Shown one piece after another: positions 1 through 12,565 of a stretch of DNA of 64,000 bases (positions within the stretch are counted from its first letter, which is position 1; each line of letters starts with the position of its first letter). This DNA is from Hordeum vulgare subsp. vulgare. Lineage: Eukaryota > Streptophyta > Magnoliopsida > Poales > Poaceae. A model generated the notes under the pieces. That model had not been told where the DNA came from, did not search any database, and saw nothing but the letters and a program-made list of their open reading frames with translations. The translations under genes and the position numbers were made by a program. The DNA is taken from assembly GCF_904849725.1 (NCBI RefSeq), contig NC_058521.1:345262638-345326637 (forward strand), in the 5' to 3' direction.

Positions 1-98
1 GGTGGAGCAAGGTGAGAGCTCGTGATCAGCTGTGGCGTAGAGGTTTGGAAAGCAGAGGCAACCGAAGACGCGGAGGTGATCGTATGTAGGGTGAACAC
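1..98 (-). pseudogene. Copia integrase C-terminal fragment, continues off left edge
   Basis: On the minus strand this reads as the end of a Ty1/Copia integrase domain, with the motif DHLRVFGCLCFPNL and then a serine/proline-rich stretch typical of the region before the Copia RT. The reading frame is open to the window edge. It is the distal half of the Copia gene at 14122-15636. The insertion of element B split that gene, and the duplicated AACAC (94-98 and 14117-14121) marks the break. RT and RNase H must lie to the left of the window. The motif and the frame continuity are seen directly; membership of one gene is inferred from the TSD. Confidence 0.85.
94..98. repeat. TSD AACAC of element B, left copy
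   Basis: The 5-bp direct repeat AACAC lies directly outside the outer LTR end of element B here and again at 14117-14121. A 5-bp duplication is the normal integrase footprint of LTR retrotransposons. Confidence 0.9.
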
Positions 99-1011
99 TG
101 CTACTTCTTGAGCTTGCGTTGGTTTTTCCCTTGAAGAGGAAAGGGTGATGCAGCAAAGTAGAGATAAGTATTTCCCTCAGTTTGAGAACCAACGTATCAA
201 TCCAGTAGGAGTATCAAGATGAGGCACCAATGAACCTGCGCAAAAACAAACAAACTTGCACCCAACGCGATAAAGGGGTTGTCAATCCCTTCACAATTAC
301 TTGCAAGGTGAGATCTCATAGTGAAAAAAGGTAAATACAAATAAAAGTGCAGCAAGGTATTTTTGGTATTTTTGTATGTAGATCTGAATATATAATGTGT
401 AAAATAGACCCGGGGGCCATAGTGTTCACTAGAGGATTCTCGCTGATAGCAAGTATTACGGTGGGTGAACGAATTATTGTCGAGCAATAGATATAATCGA
501 GCAAACTCATGACGATATCTAAGGCAATGATCATACATATAGGCATCACGTCCGAGATAAGTAGACCGATACTTTCTGCATCTACTACTATTACTCCACA
601 CATCGATCGCTATCCAGCACGCATCTAGTGTATTAAGTTCGTAACAAACAGAGTAACGCCTTAAGCAAGATGACATGATGTAGAGGGATAAATTCATGCA
701 ATATGATATAAACCCCATCTTTTTACCCTTGATGGCAACAACATGATGCGTGCCTCGCTACCCCTTCTGTCACTAGGTGAGGACACCACACGATATGAAC
801 CAAAAACCAAGCACTTCTCCCATTGCAAGAATTATAGATCAAGTTGCCAAACGAAACCCATAACTCGAAGAGAATTACAAGGATACGCAATCATGCATAT
901 AAGAAATCTGAGGAGATTCAAACAATATTCATAGATAATCTGATCATAAATCCACAATTCATCGGATCTCGACAAACACACCACAAAAGAAGGTTACATC
1001 GGATAGATCTC
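99..1011 (-). repeat. Element B 3' LTR, distal part
   Basis: This is the R/U5-side part of the 3' LTR of B. It begins at TGCTACTTCTTGAGCTTGCG, the same sequence as the 5' LTR boundary at 12566. It ends at 1011, where element A inserted; the LTR resumes at 9222. ORFs read through this sequence recur in all LTRs of the family and are not genes. Confidence 0.88.
1007..1011. repeat. TSD ATCTC of element A, left copy
   Basis: ATCTC at 1007-1011 is repeated at 9217-9221, directly outside the two ends of element A. Confidence 0.9.
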
Positions 1012-2528
1012 TGCTACCTCTTGAGCTTGCATTGGTTTTTCCCTTGAAGAGGAAAGGGTGATGCAACACTATAGCAGTATGTATTTCCCTCAGTTTGAGA
1101 ACCAATGTATCAATCCAGTAGGAGTACCAAGACAAATCACCAATGTACCTGCGCAAAAACAAACAAACTTGCACCCAACGCTATAAAGGGGTTGTCAATC
1201 CGTTCACGGTTATTTGCAAGGTGAGATCTGAAGGTGGAAAGTGCAACAAATTAAAAGTGTAGAGATGAAAATATGATTTGAAGTAGACCCAGGGGCCATA
1301 GGGTTCACTAGAGGCTTCTCTCATGATAGCAAGTATCACGGTGGGTGAACGAATTACTGTCAAGCAATTGATAGAATCGCGCAAAGTCATGATGATATCA
1401 AAGGCAATGATCATGCATATAGGCATCACATCTGAGACAAGTAGACCGATACTTTCTGCATCTACTACTATTACTCCACACATCGACCGCTATCCAGCAT
1501 GCATCTAGTGTATTAAGTTCATAACAAACGGAGTAACGCCTTAAGCAAGATGACATGGTGTAGAGGGATAAATTCATGCAATAGATACAAACCCCATCTT
1601 TTAACCCTTGATGGCAACAACAGGATGCGTGCCTCGCTACCCCTTCTGTCACTAGGTGAGGACATCTCACGGTATGAATCCAAAACCAAGCACTTCTCCC
1701 ATTGCAAGAATTATAGATCAAGTTGGCCAAACGAAACCCACAACTCGAAGAGAATTACAAGGATATGAAATCATGCATATAAGAGATCAGAGGAGACTCA
1801 AATAATATTCATAGATAATCTGATCATAAATCCACAAATCATCGGATCTAGACAAACACACCGCATAAGAAAGTTACATCAGATAGATCTCCATGAAGAT
1901 CATGGAGAACTTTGTATTGAAGATCCAAGAGAGATAAGAAGCCATCTAGATACTAGATATGGACCCGAAGGTCTGTGGTGAACTACTCACGCATCATCGG
2001 AGAGGCAATGGTGTTGATGAAGAAGCCCTCCGTGTCCGAATCCCCCCTCCGGCAGGGCACCAGAACATGCCCCAGATGGGATCTTGCGGAGACAGAAGTT
2101 TGCGGTGGCGGAAAAGTATTTTCGTGGCTCTCTCTAGTGTTTTTAGTTTTTTGGAGAATTTATAGACGGAAGAAGTAGGGCAGGGGAGCCACGAGAAGCC
2201 CACAAGCTTGCTAGGACCGCCCCCTAGAACGGGGCTAGTGGGCCTGTGACCTCCCCCGAGGTCCCCTCCCTTGGTTCTCAAGTCTCCTGCGTATGTTATG
2301 TTATGGAAAAAAATCATCCCGCAGGTTTTATTCCATTTGGACTCCATTTAATATTGTCCTCTGAAAAAGGTCAAAAACACGGAAAAAACAGAAACTGGCA
2401 CTTGGCACTGAGTTAATAGGTTAGTCCCAAAAAAGATATAAAATAGCATATTCATGCATACAAAACATCCAAAGTCGACAAGATAATAGCATGGAACCAT
2501 AAAAAATTATAGATACCTTGGAGACGTA
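1012..2528 (-). repeat. Element A 3' LTR
   Basis: The LTR runs from TGCTACCTC (plus-strand left end) to GAGACGTA at 2528, where the expected GACGTATCA end has lost three bases. A TATA-like ATTTATA (minus strand TATAAAT) lies at 2158-2164. A GC-rich inverted repeat lies at about 2187-2255 (CCCACAAGC with GGGCTAGTGGGC), upstream of the TATA box on the minus strand. Confidence 0.88.
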
Positions 2529-5276
2529 AAGCATCCCCAAGCTTAACTCCTGCTCGTCCTCGAGTAGGGAAGTGATAAAGACTGAATTTTTGATGTGGAA
2601 TGCTACCTAACATATTTGTCCTTTGTAACTTCTTTCTTGTGGCATGAATGTTCAGATCCGTAAGATTCAAAACAATAGTTTACTATTGAGAGGAAAACAA
2701 TAATACTTCAAGCAAACTAGCAAAGTGATCATGAACTTTTGAAATAACAAGGCCAAAGAAAGTTATCCCTACAAAATCATATAGTCTGGCTATGCTCCAT
2801 CATCCCCACACAACGAATTTAAATCATGCACAACCCCGGTATTGGCCAAGTAATTGTTTTCACACTCTTACTTTCTCAAACTTTTTCAAATCTCACGCAA
2901 TACATGAGCGTGAGCCATGGATATAGCACTATAGGTGGAATAGATTGTGGTGGAGGTTGTGAGGCAAAATGGAGGAGATTGTCACATTGACTTGGCGTAT
3001 TAATGGGCTATGGAGATGCCCATCAATATATATCAATGTGAATGAGTAGGGATTACCATGCAATGTATGCACGAGAGCTATAAGTGTGTGAGAGCTCAAA
3101 AGGAGAACTACTGGGTGTGCACCCAACTTGCTTGCTCATGAAGACCTAGGGCAATTTTGAGGAAGCCAATCATTGGAATATACAAGCTAAGTTATATAAT
3201 GAAAATTCCCACTAGTATATGGAAGTGTCAAACTAAGAGACTCTCTATCATGAAGAACATGGTGCTATTTTGAAGCACAAGTGTGGAAAAAAAGATAGTA
3301 GCATTGTCCCTTCTCTCTTTTTCTCTTTTTTTGTTTGGGCATCTTTGGCCACTTTTTTTATTCCTCACATGGGACAATTCTCTAATAATGATGATCATCA
3401 CACTTTTACTTACTCAAAACTCAATACTTAGAGCAATGATGACTCTATAGGAAATGCCTCCGGCAGTGTACCGGTATGTGCAACGATCTAGCTTAGCGTA
3501 TGACGTTGAAACATCTCGCTAGCTATCTTACGATTATGCAAAGGCAATATGAAAGTGACGACGCAAGTCATGAGACGGAACAGTGGGATTTGCATGGCAA
3601 TATATCTCGGAATGGCTATGAAAATGCCATAATAGGTAGGTATGGTGGCTGTTTTGAGGAAGGTATATGGTGGGTTTGTGCACCGGCAAAAGTTGCGCGG
3701 CACTAGAGAGGCTAGCAATGGTGGAAGGTGAAAGTGCATCTATACCATGGACTCACATTAGTCATGAAGAACTCATATACTTATTGCGAAAGTTTTATAA
3801 GTAATCAAAACAAAGTGCTAAACGCATACTTCTAGGGGAAGGGTTGGTAGGTGTTAACCATCGCGCGATCCCGACTGCCACACAAAGGATGACAATCAAT
3901 AAATCAATTATGCTCCGACTTCCTAACATAGCGGTTCACCATACGTGCATGCTACGGGAATCACTAACTTCAACACAAGTATTTCTAGATTCACAACACC
4001 CTACTAACATAACTCTAATATCACCAAATCCATGTCTCAAAACTTAATTGTTAGGAATCAAACTTCTCTTACTAATCAATGCACTTGAATATGGAAGTTT
4101 TTATTATATCCTCTTTGGATGCCTATCATCTTTAGGACTACTTTCATAGCACACGCCAATTACCAAGTTACTGAGAGAGAGCACTCTCAAAAAGATATAA
4201 GTGAAGATCGAGAGGTTTTATTTCTACAAAATATGACACCGCCGTGCTCTACAAAGATTTAAGTGAAGCACTAGAGCAAAATTATCTAGCTCAAAAGATA
4301 GAAGTGAAGCACATGCGAGCTAAATTGCCTAACTCAAAAGGTATAAGTGAAGCTCATTGAGTATTCTAGCAAATTCATGATGAGTGCATGTCCCTCTCAA
4401 AAAGGTGTGCAGCAAGGATGATTGTGACACAACAAAAAGAAAAGACTCCTATAATACACGACGCTAACACATATCATGTGGTGAAAAAAATATAGCTCCA
4501 AGTAACGTTACCGATGGATTGAAGACGAAAGAGGGGATGCCTTCCCGGGGCATCCCTAAGCTTAGGATTTTTGGTATCTTTGAATTTGTCTTGAGATGCC
4601 TTGGGCATCCCCAATCTTGAGACCTTTCCACTCTTTATCCCATTGTCCATGAGAACATCACCCAAAACTTCAAAACTTCACAACACAAAACTGAAACAGA
4701 AACTCATGATATCATTAGCATAAGAGAACAAACTACCAACTCATTAGGTACTGTAGTAAACTTGCTTTCTATTTAGATTGATGTTACATTACTGTATTAT
4801 AACTTTTCCATGGCTAGTACCCCCCCGATACTATCCATAGTTTCATCAAAATAAGCAATCAACACAACAAAAACAGAATCTGTCAAAAACAGACCAGTCT
4901 GTAGCAATATGTATACTTCATATACTTCTGTATCCCAAAAATTCTAAAACATTATATAAAATGAAGGAAATTGGCATATCAACCAGCAGTAAAAAGAATC
5001 AACTCAAAAGCTCTTTCTGGATAGGAATTAAAAATAATTTCTTGAGCACAAAATTTCTGTCTTTTTCAGCATGATCAAACAACCATCACCAAAACTAATG
5101 ATAAAGGTTTTACTTGACACAAACACAAAAAGAAAGACAAAAACACAATCATAACAGAATTATTATGGTGTCGACACAACAAAACAGAAAGCAAAAAAGC
5201 AAAAAATAAATTCATTGGGTTGCCTCCCAACAAGCGCAATTGTTTAACGCCCTTAGCTAGTCATAAGGCGATAGAA
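2529..5276 (-). other. Non-coding 3' internal region of element A, with PPT
   Basis: There is no credible coding sequence here. The stretch aligns with 57022-59840 of element F in the opposite orientation. The PPT (minus strand TAAGCTTGGGGATGC) touches the LTR at 2529-2545. Near-copies of it occur about 2 kb upstream at 4550-4566 and 4604-4620. Short runs of A and T and a C7 tract near 4820 are also shared with element F. Confidence 0.75.
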
Positions 5277-7350
5277 TCAAGTATCGTCGTCTTTGGTGCT
5301 CAAACCATAAGTAGCCCTCATCATGGATTAATAAGGCAATCTTATTTTCTTTCTAGGAAAGTGTTCCATGCCCTTTTTTAATGGAAATTGAAATCTAATA
5401 TTCCCTTTCTTCATATCGATGACAGCACCAATAGTCCTAAGGAAAGGTCTACCAAGAATGATGGGACATGTAGGATTGCAATCAATATCAAGCACAATGA
5501 AATCTACGGGTACATAGTTCGTATTTGCAATAAATAGAACATCATTGATCCTTCCCATAGGTTTCTTTACAGTAGAATCTGCAAGACGCAAATTAAGAGA
5601 GCACTCATCAATCTCATTGAAGCCTAGAACATCACATAAAGACTTTGGAATAGCGGAAACACTAGCACCCAAATCACACAAAGCATTGCATTCATAGTTT
5701 TAATCTTGATTTTGATAGTAGGTTCCCACTCATCATGAAGTTTTCTAGGAATAGATATCTCCAACTCAAGTTTCTCTTCAAGGGATTTCATCATAGCATC
5801 AACGATATGATCGGTAAAGGCCTTATTTTGGATATTAGCGTGTGGAGAGTTTAGCATGGATTGCATCAAGGAAATACATTCAATCAAAGAGCAACTATCA
5901 TAATTGAATTCCTTGAAATCCAAAGTAGTAATTTCATTACTACTCAAAGTTTTGATATCCTCTACTCCACTTTCAGTGCTTTTAGCATCAATACAAATAG
6001 ACTCCAAATCATTGGGGCGTTTCTCAACCAAAGTGGATTCATATCCAGCCCCATCATCATTAGGTTTGACATTAGGAAATAAGGATTCAATGGGAGTCAC
6101 ACCAAGCACTTTAAGATCTTCGTGATTCTCATCACGAGAACACGCCTTTTTAAGCCATTCATGTCTAGCACCAATTTGGGCGATTCTTTCTTTAGTCTCA
6201 TTCATGGGAACATGCATAGCTTTCAAAGTTTCATCCATATTAATCTTGGGAGGAGCACATCTCAATTTCAAAGCATCAATATCAAGAGACATTCTATCAA
6301 CGGTCCTAGCCAAGTCATCAATTTTGAACAGTTTTTCTTCTATGGACGCATTGAAAATCTTTTGCGAGATGATAAACTCTTTAATATTACTCTCAAGATC
6401 AGAGGGTAATTTTTGTAATTTCCATGAGTATTGTTGTAGGAATTGCCAAAGTTATTAGAGGGATTACTAGGAAAAGGCCTAGGAATAAAGTTACCTCTAT
6501 AAGCATTGTTGTTGCCAAAATTATTCCTACCAACAAAATTAACATCCAAGCTCTCATTGCTATTCTCAATCAAGGAAGACAAAGGCATATCATTTGGATC
6601 TAGAGGAGAACCTTTACTAGCAAACAATTTCATTAACTCATCCATCTTAGCACTCAAAGAGTTAATTTCTTCTATAACATGCACTTTTTTACTAGTAGGT
6701 GACCTTTGAGTGTGCCATTGAGAATAGTTTGTCATGATATTATCTAGGAGTTTTTTGGCTTCTCCTATTGTGATTTCCATGAAAGTTCCACCGGGGGCGG
6801 AATCCAAGATATTTCTAGAAGCAAAATTCAAACCAGCATAGAAGATTTGTATAATCATCCAAAGACTCAAGCCATGAGCGGGACAATTTCTAATCATCAA
6901 TTTCATTCTCTCCCAAGATTGTGCAACATGTTCATGATCTAGTTGCTTAAAATTCATGATATCATTACGGAGAGAGATAGTCTTAGCCGGTGGAAAATAC
7001 TTGGATATATAAGCATCTTTACACTTGTTCCAAGAATCAATACTATTTTTGGGTAAAGATGAAAACCAAGTTTTTGCTCGATCTCGTAATGTGAACGGAA
7101 ATAGCTTCAATTTAATCACATCTTTATCCACATCTTTCTTATTTTGCATATGGCATAACTCAATGAAGGTATTAAGATGGGATGCGACATCTTCACTAGG
7201 AAGGCCGGAAAATTGCTCTTTCATAACAAGATTCAGCAAAGCAGCATTGATTTCATATAATTCCGCATTAGTGGTGGGAGAAATCGGAGTACTAATAAAA
7301 TCATTATTATTAGTATTCGAGAAGTCACACAATTTGGTGTTTTCAGTCAT
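5277..7350 (-). pseudogene. Element A gag-protease (frameshifted)
   Basis: Gag would form the particle shell and the protease would cleave it in the cytoplasm. The start (ATG at 7350, MTENTKLCDFSN) matches the start of the homologue in element F. Gag covers about 6410-7350 and includes WFSSLPKNSIDSWNKC near 7025-7070, as in the Retrotrans_gag family. An asparagine- and glycine-rich tail (NFGNNNAYRGNF) follows, and then a helical segment. The aspartic protease has DLGASVSAIPKS near 5645-5680. Against element F the reading frame breaks near 6410 and near 5690, and a stop lies at about 5328, before the shared C-terminus at 5277. There is no RT, RNase H or integrase. I am confident of the identity; the product is not functional. 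Confidence 0.85.
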
Positions 7351-7547
7351 GGTAACTTCAGCAAGCAGACAAGCACACAAGCGAACAGAAAGCAAGCGAA
7401 AGAAAAGGGCGAACGAAAAAGGCAAATATTTTTGTAAATTCTTGTTTTTCAGAAGTGGGGGAGAGTAAAACGAGAGGCAAAAGGCAAAAATAAATAAATG
7501 CAAGAGATGAGTTTGCGATAGTTACTTGGATATGCTTCACTTAGAAT

Positions 7548-7685
7548 AGTCCAACAACGACGCCAGAAATTGGCACGTTGAAGGGAGACCATTCTTGACT
7601 TGATACTCCCCGGCAACGGCGCCAGAAATTGGCAAGTTGACGGGAGACTATTATTGATTTGATCCTCCTCCCTAGCAATGGCGCC
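7548..7685 (-). other. Three tandem tRNA-Asp primer-binding-site copies
   Basis: The 18-nt PBS for tRNA-Asp (TGGCGCCGTTGCCGGGGA on the minus strand) occurs perfectly at 7607-7624. Degenerate copies lie at 7548-7565 and at 7668-7685. The last one is next to the 5' LTR, where the functional site should be. The copies sit in a repeat with a period of about 60 bp. Elements B, D and F each have a single copy. Confidence 0.8.
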
Positions 7686-7697
7686 AGAAAATCTTCT

Positions 7698-9216
7698 TGC
7701 TACCTCTTGAGCTTGCGTTGGTTTTTTCCTTGAAGAGGAAAGGCTGATGCAGCACAGTAGCAGTAAGTATTTCCCTCAGTTTGAGAACCAAGGTATCAAT
7801 CCAGTAGGAGTATGAAGACAAATCACCAATGTACCTGCGCAAAAACAAACAAACTTGCACCCAACGCTATAAAGGGGTTGTCAATCCCTTCACGGTTATT
7901 TGCAAGGTGAGATCTGAAGGTGGAAAGTGCAACAAAGTAAAAGTGTAGAGATGAAAATATGATGTGAAGTAGACCCGGGGGCCATAGTGTTCACTAGAGG
8001 CTTCTCTCATGATAGCAAGTATTACGGTGGGTGAACGAATTACTGTCGAGCAATTGATAGAATCGCCCAAAATCATGATGATATCTAAGGGAATGATCGT
8101 ACATATAGGCATCACGTCCGAGACAAGTAGACCGATACATTCTGCATCTACTACTATTACTCCACACATCGACTGCTATCCAGCATGCATCTAGTGTATT
8201 AAGTTCATAACAAACGGAGTAACGCCTTAAGCAAGATGACATGATGTAGAGGGATAAATTCATGCAATAGATATAAACCCCATCTTTTAACCCTTGATGG
8301 CAACAACACGATGCGTGCCTTGCTACCCCTTCTGTCACTAGGTGAGGACACCGCACGATATGAACCCGAAACCAAGCACTTCTCCCATTGCAAGAATTAT
8401 AGATCAAGTTGGCCAAACAAAACCCACAACTCGAAGAGAACTACAAGGATACAAAATCATGCATATAAGAGATCAAAGGAGACTCAAATAATATTCATAG
8501 ATAATCTGATCATAAATCCACAATTCATAGGATCTCGACAAACACACCGCAAAAGAAAGTTACATCGGATAGATCTCCATGAAGATCATGGAGAACTTTC
8601 TATTGAAGATCCAAGAGAGAGAAGAAGCCATCTAGATACTAGCTATGGACACGAAGGTCTGTGGTAAACTACTCACGCATCATCGGAGAGGCAATGGTGT
8701 TGATGAAGAAGCCCCCTGTGTCAGAACCCCCCCTCCGGTAGGGCACCAGAACGTGCCCCAGATGGGATCTTGCGGAGACAGAAGCTTGCGGCAACGGAAA
8801 AGTATTTTCGTGGCTCTCTGTGGTGCTTTTAGATTTTTGGAGAATTTATAGGCGGAAGAAGTAGGGCATGGGAGCCACGGGGAGCCCACAAGCCTGCTAG
8901 GCCCGGCCCCTCTAGGCCGGGGCTAGTGGGCTTGTGACCTCCTCCGATGTCCCCTGCCTTGGTTCTCAAGTCTCCTGCGTATCTTCTGTTATGGAAAAAA
9001 TCATTCCGCAGGTTTTATTCCGTTTGGACTCCGTTTAATATTATCCTCTGAAAAAGGTCAAAAACACGAAAAAACAGAAACTGGCACTTGGCACTAAGTT
9101 AATAGGTTAGTCCCAAAAAGATATAAAATAGCATATTCATGCATACAAAACATCCAAAGTTGACAAGATAATAGCATGGAACCATAAAAAATTATAGATA
9201 CGTTGGAGACGTATCA
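7698..9216 (-). repeat. Element A 5' LTR
   Basis: This 1519-bp LTR ends in ACGTATCA at 9216 (minus strand TGATACGT) and starts with TGCTACCTC at 7698. A TATA box (minus TATAAAT) lies at 8844-8850. A GC-rich inverted repeat lies at about 8884-8940, directly upstream of the TATA box on the minus strand. Confidence 0.9.
8844..8850 (-). promoter_or_regulatory. TATA box of element A 5' LTR
   Basis: TATAAAT on the minus strand. It is preceded by a GC-rich inverted repeat and is conserved in the LTRs of B (13745-13751) and F (53584-53590). Confidence 0.6.
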
Positions 9217-9221
9217 ATCTC

Positions 9222-9858
9222 CATGAAGATCATGGAGAACTTTGTATTGAAGATCCAAGAGAGAGAAGAAGCCATCTAGCTACTAGCTATGGACTTGAAG
9301 GTCCGTGGTGAACTACTCACGCATCATCGGAGAGGCAATGGTGTTGATGAAGAAGCCCTTCGTGTCCGAATCTCGCTCCGACAGGGCACCAGAATGGTCC
9401 CCAGATGAGATCTCGCGGAGACAGAAGCTTGTGGCGGCGAAAAAGTATTTTCGTGCCTCTCTCTGTTGGTTTCCGGATTTTTGGGAATTTATAGGCGAAA
9501 GAGGTAGGGCAAAGGAGGCAAGGGGGCCCACGAGCCTGCTAGGCGGGCCCCCCTCGGCCGCGTCTAGGGGGCTCATGACCTCCCACGAGACCTCTTGCCT
9601 TGGTTCTCAAGTCTTCTGGGTATCTTCTATTATGGAAAAAATCATCCCACAGGTTTTATTCCGTTTGGACTCCGTTTAATATTCTTTTTTGAAAAGGTCA
9701 AAAACACGGAAAAAACAGAAACTGGCACTAGGCACTGAGTTAATAGGTTAGTCCAAAAAATGATATAAAATGGCATACAAATGCACATAAGACATCCCAA
9801 GTTGATAATATAATAGCATGGAACAATAAAAAATTATAGATATGTTGTATACGTATCA
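9222..9858 (-). repeat. Element B 3' LTR, proximal part
   Basis: This is the U3 side of the 3' LTR of B, ending in ACGTATCA at 9858 next to the PPT (minus TAAGCTTGGGGATGCT, 9859-9874). A TATA-like ATTTATA (plus strand) lies at 9487-9493. Together with 99-1011 it makes a full 1550-bp LTR. Confidence 0.9.
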
Positions 9859-11704
9859 AGCATCCCCAAGCTTAACTCATGCTCGTCCTCGAGTAGGGAA
9901 GTGATAAAGAACGAATTTTTGATGTGGAATGCTACCTAACATATTTGTTCTTTGTAACTTCTTTATGGTGGCATGAATGCTCAGATCCATAAGATTCAAA
10001 ACAATAGTTTAGTATTGACATGAAAACAATAATACTTCAAGCATACTAGCAAAGTAATCATGAACTTTTGAAATAACGAGGCCAAAGAAAGTTATCCCTA
10101 CAAAGTTGCGCGACACTAGAGAGGCTAGCAATGGTGGAAGGTGAGAGTGCATCTATACCATGGACTCACATTAGTCATGAAGAACACATATACTTATTGC
10201 GAAAGTTTTATTAGTAAGTGAAACAAAATGCTAAACGCATACTCCTAGGGGAAGGGTTGGTAGGTGTTAACCATCACGCGATCCCCACCGCCACACAAAG
10301 GATGACAATCAATAAATCAATTATTCTCTGACTTCCTAACATAGTGGTTCACCATACGTGCATGCTACGGGAATCACTAACCTCACACAAGTATTTCTAG
10401 ATTCACAACACCCTACTAACATAACTCTAATATTACCATATCCATATCTCAAAACTAATTGTGAGGAATCAAACTTCTCTTACTAATCAATGCACTTGAA
10501 TATGAAGGTTTTTATTATAACCTCTTTGGATGCCTATGATATTTAGGACTAATTTCATAGCACACGCCGATTACCAAGTTACTTAGAGAGAGCACTCTCA
10601 AATGATATAAGTGAAGATAGAGAGTTTTTATTTCTACAAAATATGACACCGCCGTGCTCTAAAAATATTTAAGTGAAGCACTTAGAGAAAAATTATCTAG
10701 CTCAAAATATATAAGTGAAGATCATGGGAGCTAAATTGCCTAGCTCAAAAGATATAAGTGAAGCTCATTGCCTATACTAACAAATTCACGATGAGTGCAT
10801 GTCCCTCTCAAAAAGGTGTGCATCAAGGATGATTGTGATAAAGCAAAAAAACAAAGACTCCTATAATACACGACGCTCCAAGCAAAACACATGTCATGTG
10901 GTAAATAAAAAGATAGCTCCAAGTAACGTTACCGGTGGATTGAAGACGAAAGAGGGGATGCCTTCCCGAGGCATCCCCGAGCTTAGGCATTTTGGTGTCC
11001 TTGAATTTGGCTTGGGATGTCTTGGGCATCTCCAAGCTTAGGCTCTTTCCACTCTTTATTCCATTGTCCATAAGAACATCACCCTAGACTTGAAAACTTC
11101 ACAACACAAAACTTAAACAGAAACTCGTGATATTATTAGCATAGGAAAAGAAACCACCAACTTTTTAGGTACTGTAGAAAACTTAATTTCCATTTAGATT
11201 GATGTTATATTTCTGTATTCTCACTTCCCCATGGCTCGTACCCCCCGATACTAACCATAGTTTCATCAAAATAAGTAATCAACACAACAAAAACAGAATC
11301 TGTCAAAAACAGAAGAGTCTGTAGCAATCTGTATATTTCGTATACCTCTGCTATCCCAAGAATTCTTAAAAATTGTGAAAATTCGGAAAATTTTCATATC
11401 AATCAGAATAAAAAAGAATCAACTCAAAAGCTTTTTCTTGATAGGAATTAAAAATAATTTTATGAGCACAAAGTTTCTGTCGTTTTCAGCATGATTAAAC
11501 AACTATCACCAAAACTAAACGTAAAGGTTCTACTTGGCAAAAACACTAATTAGAACATAAAAAGACCAATCATAATATAATCATGATGGTGTGGACTCAA
11601 CAAAACAGAAAGTTAAAAGCAAAAATAATTTTATTCATTGGGTTGCCTCCCAACAAGCGCTATCTTTTAACGCCCTTAACTAGGCGTAACGATTTCGATG
11701 ATGC
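9859..11704 (-). other. Non-coding internal region of element B, with PPT
   Basis: I see no gene here. The segment is homologous to the 3' internal region of element A but shorter, with one block missing near 10107. PPT-like copies occur at 10971-10987 and about 11023-11040, besides the true PPT at 9859-9874. Confidence 0.7.
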
Positions 11705-12297
11705 TCACATAAATGGCAAAAAAACACGTTTAAGTCTAACCCACTTACTATGCATAGGGTTTTTGTGAGCAAACAATTTATGGGAACAAGAATTAATTAG
11801 CATAGGAAGGCAAAACAAGCATAACTTCAAAACGTTGAAAACATAGAGAGGAATCTTGATATTATTGCAATATGTAAAAGCATATGTTCCTCTCTCATAG
11901 TAATTTTCAGTAACATCATGAAGGAATCTTACAATATAACTATCACACAAAGCATTCTTTTCATGATCAATTATAGCATGAGGGTCATCACCAAAACTTG
12001 GGAAACAAAAATATCATCTTCATCAAGCATAGAATCCCCAAGCTTGTGGTTTTGCATATCATTAGCATCATAGATATTCAGAGAATTCATACTAACAACA
12101 TGGCAATCATGTTTTTCATTCAAGCAGATATCATGAACCACTTTATAATTTTCTTCTTTCAACACTTCATCAAAATTTTCAGATTCATGATTTTCAAACA
12201 AAACTCCATAGAGATAGTCAAGTGCACTCAACTCACTAGCAAAATTTTCATCATAATTTGGTGTTTTAAAAAGATTAGAAAGTGGATGAAGATCCAT
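11705..12297 (-). pseudogene. Element B small ORF of unknown function, one frameshift
   Basis: This is a two-part reading frame on the minus strand. The N-terminal part (12297-11971) begins MDLHPLSNLF and is acidic, with no gag or protease motif. The C-terminal part (about 11950-11705) lies in another frame. It contains SYIVRFLHDVTENYYERG, a hydrophobic stretch around VLKLCLFCLPMLI that could span a membrane, and a basic end around KWVRLKRVF. I think the two parts were one protein of about 195 residues, joined across a frameshift near 11960. It occupies the gag position after the PBS but is not gag. I do not recognise a function. Confidence 0.55.
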
Positions 12298-12536
12298 ATC
12301 AATAGATTTTTAGCAAGCGAAGATGCAAGCAAACAGAAGGCACATGGCAACACAAGCAAACATAGCAACAAAAAGGCGAACGGAAGAAGAGCGAATAAAA
12401 AGGATAATCTTTTTGGTATTTTCGGAAATTCGTTTTAGAAGTAGTGGAGAGGAAAATGAGAGGAAAATGGCAAATAATGTAAATGCAAGAGATGAGTTCA
12501 CGATAGGTACTGGGTAGATATGCTTCACTTGAATAC

Positions 12537-12554
12537 TCCCCGGCAACGGCGCCA
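12537..12554 (-). other. Element B primer-binding site (tRNA-Asp)
   Basis: TGGCGCCGTTGCCGGGGA on the minus strand, 11 nt from the 5' LTR. It matches the 3' end of plant tRNA-Asp including CCA. Confidence 0.88.
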
Positions 12555-12565
12555 GAAATTCTTCC

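Larger units (their letters stand above)
1012..9216 (-). mobile_element. Element A: Sabrina-like gag-protease-only Gypsy element
   Basis: This is a complete minus-strand LTR element of 8205 bp, with 5' LTR 7698-9216 and 3' LTR 1012-2528 (1519 and 1517 bp). The TSD is ATCTC. The internal region codes only for gag and an aspartic protease (5277-7350). About 2.7 kb of non-coding DNA follows before the 3' LTR, where RT and integrase would lie in an autonomous element. It is inserted in the 3' LTR of element B, so it is younger than B. Three tandem copies of the PBS region precede the internal domain. Confidence 0.92.

Noticed and set aside
1398..1730. Open frames of about 60-140 residues in LTRs (also 7994-8416, 12896-13219, 54165-54434, 60781-61050)
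   Set aside because: The same frame recurs in every LTR copy of the family on the same relative strand, has no domain, and is explained by shared LTR sequence.
7607..7624. tRNA gene fragments (also 12537, 19208, 30942, 40164, 54743)
   Set aside because: Only the 3'-terminal 12-18 bases are matched, on the complementary strand and next to an LTR. They are primer-binding sites.
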